Assembly (NCBI GenBank): GCA_039936115.1
Contig: JBDTIZ010000113.1
Coordinates: forward strand, 1 to 15,107
Direction of reading: 5' to 3'
Length of the DNA: 15,107 nucleotides
From: DATIJJ01 sp039936115
GTDB taxonomy: Bacteria; Pseudomonadota; Gammaproteobacteria; DSM-16500
Position numbers and translations under genes: made by a program. The notes under the pieces were generated by a model, which did not search any database, was not told the DNA's origin, and saw only the letters and a program-made list of their open reading frames with translations. Below are positions 8,328-14,978 of the stretch, one piece after another. Position 1 is the stretch's first letter. Every line of letters begins with the position of its first letter.

Positions 8328-8390
8328 GTTTTATTGCTCAAATCTTTGTTTTCATTTGTTTTGTGCGCGTTGCTCTTTTATTTTATGAAG

Positions 8391-8490
8391 GCCAAATTGA
8401 TTGGATACTCCGGACAAGCCGCTGGACGAGGGCGGTATAAGAAATGTGCCGTCGTACCACGGCTTGTCCGGGGTATCCAGTCAATTTGGC
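8391..8490. repeat. 100-base dispersed palindromic element
   Basis: The 30-base arms 8391-8420 and 8461-8490 are inverted copies with 28 Watson-Crick matches; both remaining positions would be G-U pairs in RNA. The 40-base centre continues the pairing imperfectly (GCTGG-ACGA against TCGT-ACCAC). Translated, one arm reads VVPRLVRGIQ, a peptide I recognise as a recurrent by-product of short palindromic repeats in alphaproteobacterial and intracellular bacterial genomes. A partial copy lies at 1-24. It carries no transposase and is too small for an IS; a MITE/REP-like element is the best description. Confidence 0.8.
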
Positions 8491-8610
8491 TTTAATAATA
8501 AGAGGAGCAGTGCGCTCTAAGAAAAGCAGATGACAGCTTGCCCCCCATGCCAGCGGTGTGGGATCATATAAGTAGACTACTAACCGTTAACTAGCGACTC
8601 GGATTGACGC

Positions 8611-9597
8611 ATGAAGACACGGAAACTAGGCAGTACAGAAATTGAATTAACAGAGCTTGGGTTTGGTGGAGCAGCGGTTGGTAATCTCTATCGACCTACT
8701 TCAAACGAAGAAGCATACGCCGCTATACGCGCAGCTTGGCAGGGTGGAGTTCGTTATTTTGATACAGCACCGTCTTATGGTTATGGTTTAAGCGAAAGAC
8801 GAATCGGCGATGCATTGCGCGAATATCCACGCGAAAGTTATGTCATTTCAACCAAAGTGGGACGTTTGTTAATCCCAGACGGTAACCCTAAAAAACTGGA
8901 TCAATTTCCGGGGTCATTACCCTTTAGAGTGGAATATGATTATTCTTATGATGGCATCATGCGATCATTTGAAAATAGTTTACAACGCCTCGGCACTCAC
9001 TATATCGATATGATTTACATCCACGACATCGGTCGTTTAACTCACGGCGATGCACATTCAACCATCTTAAAATCGTTACTAGACAGTGGTTATCGTGCGT
9101 TGACTGAATTACGCGCGCAAAAAGTTGTGCGTGCAATCGGTTTAGGCGTTAACGAATGGGAAGTGTGTGTTGAAGTCATGCCGCATACCGATCTTGATTG
9201 TTTTATGTTGGCAGGACGTTACACCTTGTTGGAACAGGCAGTGCTCGGAAAATTTTTTCCTGAATGCGAAAAACGCGGAATTTCAGTGGTGGCTGCAGGG
9301 CCTTATAATTCAGGTGTGTTAGCCAACGGACAAAATTATAATTATGAAGCTGCCGATCACAAAATTATGTTGCGTGTGAATGCAATCCAAAAAATTTGCG
9401 ATGCACATCAAATTGATTTGCCGCATGCTGCTATTCAATTTCCTTTACGACATTCACAAGTTATTTCTGTTGTCGCCGGCGCTCGCACCGAAGAACAAGT
9501 TGCTCTGTCAGTGAGCTATATGCAACAGCATGTTCCAGCACGCTTGTGGCAAGCACTGAAGGAAGCTGCTTTAATTTCTAAGGATGCACCGGTTTAG
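8611..9597 (+). CDS. Aldo/keto reductase, sugar 1-dehydrogenase (D-threo-aldose dehydrogenase) type
   Basis: This 328-residue NAD(P)-dependent oxidoreductase has the aldo/keto reductase TIM barrel and all four catalytic residues: Asp51 and Tyr56 (YFDTAPSYGYG), Lys82 (STKVGR) and His138 (IYIHDIG). Within the superfamily it looks most like D-threo-aldose 1-dehydrogenases (L-fucose and L-galactose dehydrogenases), which oxidise a sugar to its lactone. The GGAAVGNLYR start and the GLSERRIGDAL segment support this. The following gene, a lactonase-family hydrolase 11 bases downstream, fits the same route. The ATG has only a weak ribosome binding site, but no better start is present. The exact sugar is not determined; pyridoxal 4-dehydrogenase is a related alternative. 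Confidence 0.85.
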   Translation: MKTRKLGSTEIELTELGFGGAAVGNLYRPTSNEEAYAAIRAAWQGGVRYFDTAPSYGYGLSERRIGDALREYPRESYVISTKVGRLLIPDGNPKKLDQFPGSLPFRVEYDYSYDGIMRSFENSLQRLGTHYIDMIYIHDIGRLTHGDAHSTILKSLLDSGYRALTELRAQKVVRAIGLGVNEWEVCVEVMPHTDLDCFMLAGRYTLLEQAVLGKFFPECEKRGISVVAAGPYNSGVLANGQNYNYEAADHKIMLRVNAIQKICDAHQIDLPHAAIQFPLRHSQVISVVAGARTEEQVALSVSYMQQHVPARLWQALKEAALISKDAPV

Positions 9598-9608
9598 GAG
9601 GAATCAGA

Positions 9609-10475
9609 ATGCATTTTCCCATTACGGATTCACATTTACGTTTATTGGATAAACAAAATTTAACTTATCCATGGCAAGAACAAACGCCGATGTTGAATCA
9701 ATCCTATTTGTTATCCGATTTGATGGAAGCGACAAAATCCTTGCATCTTGAATCGTTTGTTTTCGTGCAAGCAGAATGCGAAGCAGAGCAGTCATTAGCA
9801 GAAGCAAAATGGGTTGCTGATTTAGCAGAACGCGATGCCAGAATTCATGGCATTGTTGCGCACGCGCCGCTTGAGCAAGGCTTGGATGTTAAGGCTCATT
9901 TAACAGAATTAAAAAAACTGTCGCTGGTAAAAGGCGTGAGACGAGTATTGCAAACTGAAAAAGATGATTTTTGTTTGCAGAAAACTTTTATCGAAGGCGT
10001 TAAGTTGCTCGCTGAATTTAATTTTACATTTGATGTATGCGCAACACCCGAGCAATTACCACAAGTGGCTCAGCTGGTGCAGCAGTGTCCAAATGTGAAA
10101 TTTATTTTAAATCATTTAAGCTGCCCGAATGTGGCAGAAAAAAAACTCCAACCTTGGCAAGATGACCTAGCAAAAATCGCAGCGTATCCTAATGTGTGGT
10201 GTAAGATTTCGGGTCTGATTACGGAAGCACATCATCAGACCTGGTGTTCTGAAGATTTGAAACCTTACATCCTACATGCGATAAATCAATTTGGTTTTGA
10301 CCGGGTCATGTTCGGTAGCGATTGGCCAGTCGTTAATCTGGCAGGAAGTTATACCCATTGGGTGCATACTTTATTTGATTTGTTGAGTGACTCATCAGAG
10401 CAAGATTTGAAGAAACTGTTTCATCAGAATGCTTGGGCGTGTTATGCGCTTGAAGTTGGGAATATTGGGGTGTAA
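9609..10475 (+). CDS. Amidohydrolase-family sugar lactonase-like protein
   Basis: The 288-residue protein belongs to the amidohydrolase-2 group containing L-fuconolactonase, rhamnonolactonase and related lactonases. It would open the lactone made by the upstream reductase. Matching segments are DSHLRLLDKQNLTYPW at the N-terminus, FVQAECEAEQSLAEAKWV, LNHLSCPN, WCKISGLITEA and FGSDWPV with the catalytic-type Asp. Unusually, the first barrel motif, normally HxH, reads His9-Leu-Arg11. The second metal-ligand histidine is therefore replaced, which fits a metal-independent lactonase, an altered substrate, or reduced activity. A strong AGGAGG (9596-9601) overlapping the reductase stop sits seven bases before the ATG, so the two are one operon. 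Specificity is inferred from family and context only. Confidence 0.82.
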   Translation: MHFPITDSHLRLLDKQNLTYPWQEQTPMLNQSYLLSDLMEATKSLHLESFVFVQAECEAEQSLAEAKWVADLAERDARIHGIVAHAPLEQGLDVKAHLTELKKLSLVKGVRRVLQTEKDDFCLQKTFIEGVKLLAEFNFTFDVCATPEQLPQVAQLVQQCPNVKFILNHLSCPNVAEKKLQPWQDDLAKIAAYPNVWCKISGLITEAHHQTWCSEDLKPYILHAINQFGFDRVMFGSDWPVVNLAGSYTHWVHTLFDLLSDSSEQDLKKLFHQNAWACYALEVGNIGV

Positions 10476-10522
10476 GTTTACTGTGTTAGAAGCATGTCAT
10501 CTTAGATCCTGTCAGCCTGACG

Positions 10523-10680
10523 CTGGCATCTTGCGCTTAATCACTGTCACTCACACTAACCCACTGTACCCCACACTAACCACTGTCATCGCACACTTAA
10601 CCTGTCACCCCGCAACAAGTGCGGGGTGACAGTATGTTTAAAGTGCAGGGTGACGGTATGTTGAAGGCGCGATGTGCCAG
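10523..10680. repeat. Inverted array of degenerate 19-21 base units around a perfect hairpin
   Basis: Three tandem units at 10542-10561, 10562-10580 and 10581-10601 share the pattern CACTGTCAYCSCACACTAAC (20, 19 and 21 bases). They lead into a perfect 13-base stem (CTGTCACCCCGCA at 10602-10614, five-base loop, its complement at 10620-10632). To the right, diverged inverted units follow (GTGACGGTATGTT), and the outer ends CTGGC (10523-10527) and GCCAG (10676-10680) also pair. The left arm is about 30 bases longer than the right, as if it gained units. It fills most of the gap between the converging lactonase and lipoprotein genes, so it may also end transcription. Confidence 0.75.
10608..10632. 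repeat. 25-base hairpin repeat, copy 1
   Basis: This 25-base core (CCCCGCA, loop ACAAG, TGCGGGG, then TGACAG) is identical to 15004-15028. In this copy the stem extends to 13 base pairs because the left flank CTGTCA is also present. Hairpins with this core are, from memory, common intergenic repeats in intracellular bacteria. Confidence 0.85.
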
Positions 10681-10705
10681 TATCGTTATTGTGCGGATGA
10701 TGCAT

Positions 10706-10921
10706 TTAATTACACCCTTGCGAACGATAATTCCTATTTAAAGTATCCAGTTCCGCGCGTTGTCGCATCGCAGTATTTTCATTCGTAGTAGCGCCAGTAA
10801 AGATAATTTTACGCTTCAGCAGCTGACAGCGCGCCTCATGGTTATCTTCAGTATTTGTTTGAAAGAGCGAGCATGAAATTGTGCTAAAACTAAGCAATGC
10901 AATCAATAAGATACGGATCAT
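10706..10921 (-). CDS. Small putative lipoprotein, unknown function
   Basis: I do not recognise the family. A start at 10921 gives 71 residues with a bacterial lipoprotein signal: MIRILLIALLSFSTIS followed by Cys17 (lipobox TISC, somewhat loose at -3). The start is supported by AAGGAG nine bases upstream. A longer in-frame version beginning at 11140 would run into rnr on the other strand and bury the signal peptide, so I reject it. After the lipidated cysteine the mature protein has 54 residues, is polar and carries two more cysteines (32 and 70). It is divergent from rnr and ends 26 bases from the palindrome array. It would be processed by the Lgt pathway; an envelope role is likely, but nothing more specific can be said. 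Confidence 0.72.
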   Translation of the reverse strand: MIRILLIALLSFSTISCSLFQTNTEDNHEARCQLLKRKIIFTGATTNENTAMRQRAELDTLNRNYRSQGCN

Positions 10922-11074
10922 AATAATGTTCTCCTTTTTGTTTAACTTTACCTGAAATAACAGTAGAGAGTCTATCAATAAGCACGGCGTGATAGGTATT
11001 TGCGCTTGATTTGATGGAAAAGTTTCACTATCAGGAGTATCTTGTAGGGGATAATTTTTTAAAGTGGCAGGGGA
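10922..11074. other. Divergent intergenic region, lipoprotein gene / rnr
   Basis: These 153 bases separate the lipoprotein start (minus strand) from the rnr start (plus strand) and should hold both promoters. The best candidate for rnr is weak: TTGATT (11006-11011), 17 bases, TATCAG (11029-11034). A GATAAT at 11050-11055 lacks a matching -35. I see no clear promoter for the lipoprotein and no palindromic operator. Confidence 0.4.
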
Positions 11075-13324
11075 ATGGGAAAAAAACAAACGAAAAATAA
11101 AGATCAATATGCTGAGAGGGAAGCCGAAAAGTACGAGCATCCTATTCCAAGCCGAGAATTCATCTTAGAGTTTCTTGCAGAGCACGGCCGTCCAGCCTCG
11201 TTTCGCCAGGTGCTGACCGAGCTAAATTTAAGTACTCCGCATGAAAAAGAAGCCTTAAAACGGCGATTGAATGCGATGGCGCGTGATGGTCAAATCATGC
11301 AGAATCGTCGTGGCGCATTCGGCAGCATATCCAAAATGGATTTGATTACGGGACGTGTCATTGGGCATAAAGATGGCTACGGTTTTATCGTGGCGGATGA
11401 TGGCGGCGAAGATCTGTTCGTCAATGCGCGTCAAATGCGCATGGTTTTCCATGACGATAAAGTATTAGTACGTGTTTCGAACGTCGATCAACGCGGTCGT
11501 CGTGAGGGAGCCATTGTTGAAGTCATTGAGCATAATACGCATGAAATTGTCGGACGCTTTTTAGCGGAAGCCAACAATACGTTTGTTCAACCTACAAACC
11601 CCCGAATTGCCCAAGATATTTTAATTCCTGCCGATGCCGCGAATGGCGCTAAACCTGGCCAGATGGTCGTCACGGAAATTACCACCTATCCAAGTTCGAT
11701 ATCAAGGCCCGTTGGTCGAGTGAAAGAAATCATCGGCGACCACATGGCGCCGGGCATGGAAATTGATGTCGCGATTCGAAATCATGAGATACCACATGAA
11801 TGGCCGGATGACGTATTAAAAGACGTCGAAAAATTTTCGCGTGAAGTGTCTGATGATGCGATTAAAGGACGTTTAGATTTGCGTCATTTAGCATTTGTGA
11901 CTATTGATGGTGAAGATGCTAAAGATTTTGACGATGCAGTCTATGCTGAGAAAAAATCCGGCGGCTGGAAACTCTATGTCGCGATTGCCGATGTGAGTCA
12001 TTACGTCAGACCCAATTCACCATTAGATAAAGAAGCCTTAAATCGCGGAAATTCGGTTTATTTTCCCGGCCGTGTTATTCCGATGCTGCCAGAAATATTA
12101 TCCAATGGATTGTGCTCGCTGAATCCAGATTTAAATCGTTTAGCGTTAGTGTGTGAAATGTCGATTAACGCGACCGGAAAAATCACCCACTACGAATTTC
12201 ACGAAGCTGTTTTTCGTTCTTATGCGCGTCTTACGTATAACCAAGTCAATGACATGGTTGTCAACGATGACAAAGCATTACAAAAGAAATATGCAAATTT
12301 ATTATCGCCGATACAAGAATTGTTTGCGCTTTATCGCGTGTTGCATAAATCACGACAAAAACGGGGTTCGATTGATTTTGATTTACCCGAAACGAAAATT
12401 GTTTTTGGTCCTGATCGCAAAATTGAGCGTATTGTCGCATTGCAACGAAATGATGCGCATCGCTTGATTGAAGAGTGTATGTTGTGCGCTAATATTTCTG
12501 CCGCATTATTTCTGTTAAAAAATGATTGTCCTGCTTTGTATCGTGTACATGAAGGACCTTCCGCAGAAAAATTAATGGATTTGCGCAAATTCTTAAACGA
12601 ACTTGCACTGAAATTACCGGGCAAAGAAATCCCGACACCACGTGACTACGCAAAACTATTGGATTCAGTTGTGGATCGTCCAGATGCGCATTTAATTCAA
12701 ACCGTTTTGTTACGATCATTGAGTCAAGCGGTCTATACGCCAGAAAATAAAGGCCATTTTGGTTTAGCGTTTGAAGCGTATACACATTTCACTTCACCGA
12801 TTCGCCGTTATCCCGACTTACTGGTGCATCGTGCGATTCGTCGTGTATTGCATCATAATTTTGTTGCTGGCGAAGCGGAGCCTATTTTTGAAAAATACGG
12901 CGAACATTGCTCGATGACTGAACGTCGTGCAGATGAGGCGACGCGAGAAGCGGTGGATTGGTTGAAGTGTGAATTCATGCTGGATCGTGTCGGCGAAGAA
13001 TTTGCTGGTATTATTTCAAGCGTGACGAGTTTTGGTTTATTCATTGAGTTGGTTGATATTTATGTGGAAGGATTGGTGCATATCAGTGTGTTACCAAATG
13101 ATTATTATCATTTTGATCCTTTGAAACATGAAATTTATGGCGAACGTTCTGGCACCCGCTATCGTTTAGGCGATCAAGTTAAAATAAAAGTTGTTCGTGT
13201 CGATTTAGATCAACGACAAATGGACTTTATGTTGTCAGAAGAAATGTTATCAGCAGGTCAAAAGAGTCAGGCGAAGCAAAAAGCTTTGGGTAAAAAGAAA
13301 AAGAGTAAGAAGAGTTCGTTGTGA
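11075..13324 (+). CDS. rnr: Ribonuclease R
   Basis: RNase R is a processive 3'-5' exoribonuclease that degrades structured RNA and rRNA and takes part in trans-translation quality control. The 749-residue protein has the N-terminal helix-turn-helix region (about 25-85) after the signature REAEKYEHPIPSREFI, then two cold-shock domains. The RNB catalytic domain carries TIDGEDAKDFDDAVY, with the metal-binding aspartates Asp278, Asp284, Asp286 and Asp287, followed by the FTSPIRRYPDLLVHR segment. Near the C-terminus are an S1 domain (about 640-720) and a lysine-rich tail. Length is slightly below the E. coli enzyme (813). The ATG is poorly spaced from AGGGG (11069-11073), but an in-frame stop at 11060 rules out an upstream start and the N-terminus matches the family. 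rlmB follows, as in E. coli. Confidence 0.97.
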   Translation: MGKKQTKNKDQYAEREAEKYEHPIPSREFILEFLAEHGRPASFRQVLTELNLSTPHEKEALKRRLNAMARDGQIMQNRRGAFGSISKMDLITGRVIGHKDGYGFIVADDGGEDLFVNARQMRMVFHDDKVLVRVSNVDQRGRREGAIVEVIEHNTHEIVGRFLAEANNTFVQPTNPRIAQDILIPADAANGAKPGQMVVTEITTYPSSISRPVGRVKEIIGDHMAPGMEIDVAIRNHEIPHEWPDDVLKDVEKFSREVSDDAIKGRLDLRHLAFVTIDGEDAKDFDDAVYAEKKSGGWKLYVAIADVSHYVRPNSPLDKEALNRGNSVYFPGRVIPMLPEILSNGLCSLNPDLNRLALVCEMSINATGKITHYEFHEAVFRSYARLTYNQVNDMVVNDDKALQKKYANLLSPIQELFALYRVLHKSRQKRGSIDFDLPETKIVFGPDRKIERIVALQRNDAHRLIEECMLCANISAALFLLKNDCPALYRVHEGPSAEKLMDLRKFLNELALKLPGKEIPTPRDYAKLLDSVVDRPDAHLIQTVLLRSLSQAVYTPENKGHFGLAFEAYTHFTSPIRRYPDLLVHRAIRRVLHHNFVAGEAEPIFEKYGEHCSMTERRADEATREAVDWLKCEFMLDRVGEEFAGIISSVTSFGLFIELVDIYVEGLVHISVLPNDYYHFDPLKHEIYGERSGTRYRLGDQVKIKVVRVDLDQRQMDFMLSEEMLSAGQKSQAKQKALGKKKKSKKSSL

Positions 13325-13369
13325 TTTGTCATTATGAGCGATGAAATTTAAAGCTCCTCCTCTCTCCAA

Positions 13370-13402
13370 CCCTCTCCTCCCGCGCTTTTGGCGGAAGGAG
13401 GG
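13370..13402. repeat. CT-rich inverted repeat between rnr and rlmB
   Basis: CCCTCTCCTCCCGC (13370-13383) can pair imperfectly, with a small bulge, with GCGGAAGGAGGG (13391-13402). Base content and design resemble the repeat at 6096-6141, so I regard both as one dispersed family. It lies in the 133-base gap between rnr and rlmB and could lower read-through or stabilise the upstream mRNA end, but no T-run marks it as a classical terminator. Confidence 0.5.
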
Positions 13403-13457
13403 CCTTCAAACTCCGCCGTTTAATATTTTAGTAAAATAAAGAGAGACCCACAGCGTC

Positions 13458-14198
13458 ATGAAAGAAAAATCATTAGTATTTGGTTTGCACGCAGTCCAAG
13501 CAATATTAACAACTCAGCCAAAACGTATCGAGCGTTTGATTATTCTAAAAGAACGTCACGATCAAAAAATTCAAAACTTGCTAGATCTTGCAAAACAAAA
13601 TCACATTAAAATCGAACTTGTCCCGCGACATGAATTGGATCGAATTGCAGATCAAGAAAATCATCAAGGTGTTATTGCATTTTGTCAAAGAGCAAAAAAT
13701 TTATCAGAATCGGATTTAGAAACATTATTAGATGCGATTAAAGGTCCAGTGTTGTTATTGATTTTAGATGGAATACAAGATCCCCATAATCTAGGCGCGT
13801 GTTTACGTAGCGCAGATGCTGCTGGTGTGCATGCAGTGATTGCACCTAGAGATAAATCAGTTGGATTGACGCCCACAGTTTCGAAGGTTGCATCAGGTGC
13901 TGCTGAGTCGGTGCCTTTTATTCAAGTCACAAATTTAGCGCGCACATTGCGTATGCTGCAGGATAGAAATATTTGGATTTATGGCGCGGCAGGCGAGGCT
14001 GATAAAACATTATATCAATCGGATCTTAAAGGTTCGATCGCAGTAGTCTTAGGTGCTGAAGGCGCAGGGTTACGGCGCTTGACTCGCGATCATTGCGACC
14101 AATTGTTGAAAATTCCTATGCACGGTTCGGTTTCTAGCTTGAATGTGTCAGTTGCAACCGGGATTTTTTTGTTTGAGGCGGTGCGACAGCGTCAGTAA
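13458..14198 (+). CDS. rlmB: 23S rRNA (guanosine-2'-O-)-methyltransferase RlmB
   Basis: RlmB methylates the ribose of G2251 in the peptidyl-transferase P loop of 23S rRNA using S-adenosylmethionine. The 246-residue protein has the N-terminal RNA-binding domain (FGLHAVQAIL near the start, HQGVIAF at 69-75) and the SPOUT knot domain. The knot motifs are DGIQDPHNLGACLRSADAAG (104-123, with Asn111 and Arg117), GAEGAGL (199-205, Glu201) and IPMHGSVSSLNVSVA (219-233, with Ser227 and Asn229). Length equals the usual 243-250. A purine-rich GAGAG precedes the ATG. Its place after rnr matches E. coli and supports RlmB over the related TrmH. Confidence 0.95.
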   Translation: MKEKSLVFGLHAVQAILTTQPKRIERLIILKERHDQKIQNLLDLAKQNHIKIELVPRHELDRIADQENHQGVIAFCQRAKNLSESDLETLLDAIKGPVLLLILDGIQDPHNLGACLRSADAAGVHAVIAPRDKSVGLTPTVSKVASGAAESVPFIQVTNLARTLRMLQDRNIWIYGAAGEADKTLYQSDLKGSIAVVLGAEGAGLRRLTRDHCDQLLKIPMHGSVSSLNVSVATGIFLFEAVRQRQ

Positions 14199-14291
14199 AT
14201 TCTAGAGAATAGGCGGCTATGAGCTCACAAAGAACACGAGTCAGCCGGGCCCTGCGCCCTTAGATCTAGCAACCATCATACTCACAAATGC

Positions 14292-14978
14292 ATGGAACAA
14301 TTATTTGATCCTAACGTTAAAAAGAAATTTTTGATTGAAGATAGCGAATTATTTGTTTTAATAAGAGAGGGCGAGCCAGCGGAAGAAAAAATTTCATTGA
14401 GTGAATTATTTCGCGCTGCTAATTTAGCGCACTTAACATTGCTATCCAATGAGCAATTAGAAAATTTTTGTAATTCTGACCCAAGTATAAAAAGAGAGAT
14501 TGAATCCTTCGAAAGTATTCTTGATCGAAGTGATACCGACCAAAACGAAACTAAAAAAAATGAACAGGTCAAAAAAAATATAGGCTGAAATTACCAGCAG
14601 AGAAGAAAGTCATACAAGCCCAAGACGGAATCCCCGTTTCGCAACCAACCATTCATTTGGCTCATCAATATGTGGTATATGCCTATACCGGATCGCATGC
14701 GAAAGAAATAAATTCATTTTTGCGCGGCGATATAGATATTTTAAGTAAATCAAAAGATTTGCAACGCGATGCATGGGAGTGAGCTTGGTAAGCAATATGC
14801 GAAAACAAAGTCAGAGGATGATTTGAAGCGCCTGGTGTTTGTGCAATTACTCACTATCGCACATCTTCTTGATATTCCTCGTTGCTACTCACTTAAGACA
14901 GGGTTTTTAGAAGATTACTTGTTTGATCCTGACGGGGGTGTATTAACTATAAAACCGCATATTTATTTTTTTAAATGA
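14292..14978 (+). pseudogene. Frameshifted gene of unknown function with an ADP-ribosyltransferase-like motif
   Basis: Three consecutive open pieces look like one gene broken twice. Piece 1 (14292-14588) starts MEQLFDPNVKKKF and runs out of frame at a run of eight A (14571-14578). Restoring one A would continue as KKKYRLKLPAEKK into piece 2 (to a stop at 14780-14782). Skipping the single T at 14780 then gives DAWEELGKQYAK into piece 3, which ends at 14978. The rebuilt protein is about 228 residues, polar and AT-rich in codon use. Piece 2 contains YTGSHAKEINSFLRG (14684-14728), resembling the Y-T-G-x-x-x-x-I-N-x-x-L-R segment found early in bacterial ADP-ribosyltransferase toxins, but I see no later Arg, STS or ExE motif. 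No good ribosome binding site precedes the ATG. It may be a decayed effector remnant or two sequencing errors; family assignment is weak. Confidence 0.5.

Larger units (their letters stand above)
8263..8610. other. 348-base intergenic region between divergent transcription units
   Basis: This gap separates the minus-strand two-component operon from the plus-strand reductase-lactonase pair. It holds the promoter for the former (8299-8327), the long palindrome at 8391-8490, and about 120 bases before the reductase in which I see only a weak TATAAG (8567-8572) without a matching -35. A plus-strand frame runs through the region, but its tail is only the translated repeat, so I do not call a gene. 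Confidence 0.7.

Noticed and set aside
8391..8490. Possible insertion sequence or tRNA-like gene
   Set aside because: No transposase frame and no cloverleaf with a T-loop; a simple long hairpin explains it.
8142..8495. 117-residue open frame on the plus strand
   Set aside because: Its first part is antisense to the response regulator and its last part is the translated palindrome (VVPRLVRGIQ), so it is a repeat artefact.
8538..8572. Possible promoter for the reductase operon (TTGCCC and TATAAG)
   Set aside because: The two boxes are 23 bases apart, too far for a sigma-70 promoter.
10429..10629. 66-residue open frame through the palindrome array
   Set aside because: It overlaps the lactonase end and then translates repeat units; there is no ribosome binding site.
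10542..10632. Possible CRISPR array, because of regular short repeats
   Set aside because: The units are contiguous with no spacers, degenerate, and only three in number; no cas gene is nearby.
10922..11140. N-terminal extension of the small lipoprotein frame
   Set aside because: It overlaps the start of rnr on the other strand and would bury a normal lipoprotein signal peptide; the AAGGAG site supports the later start.
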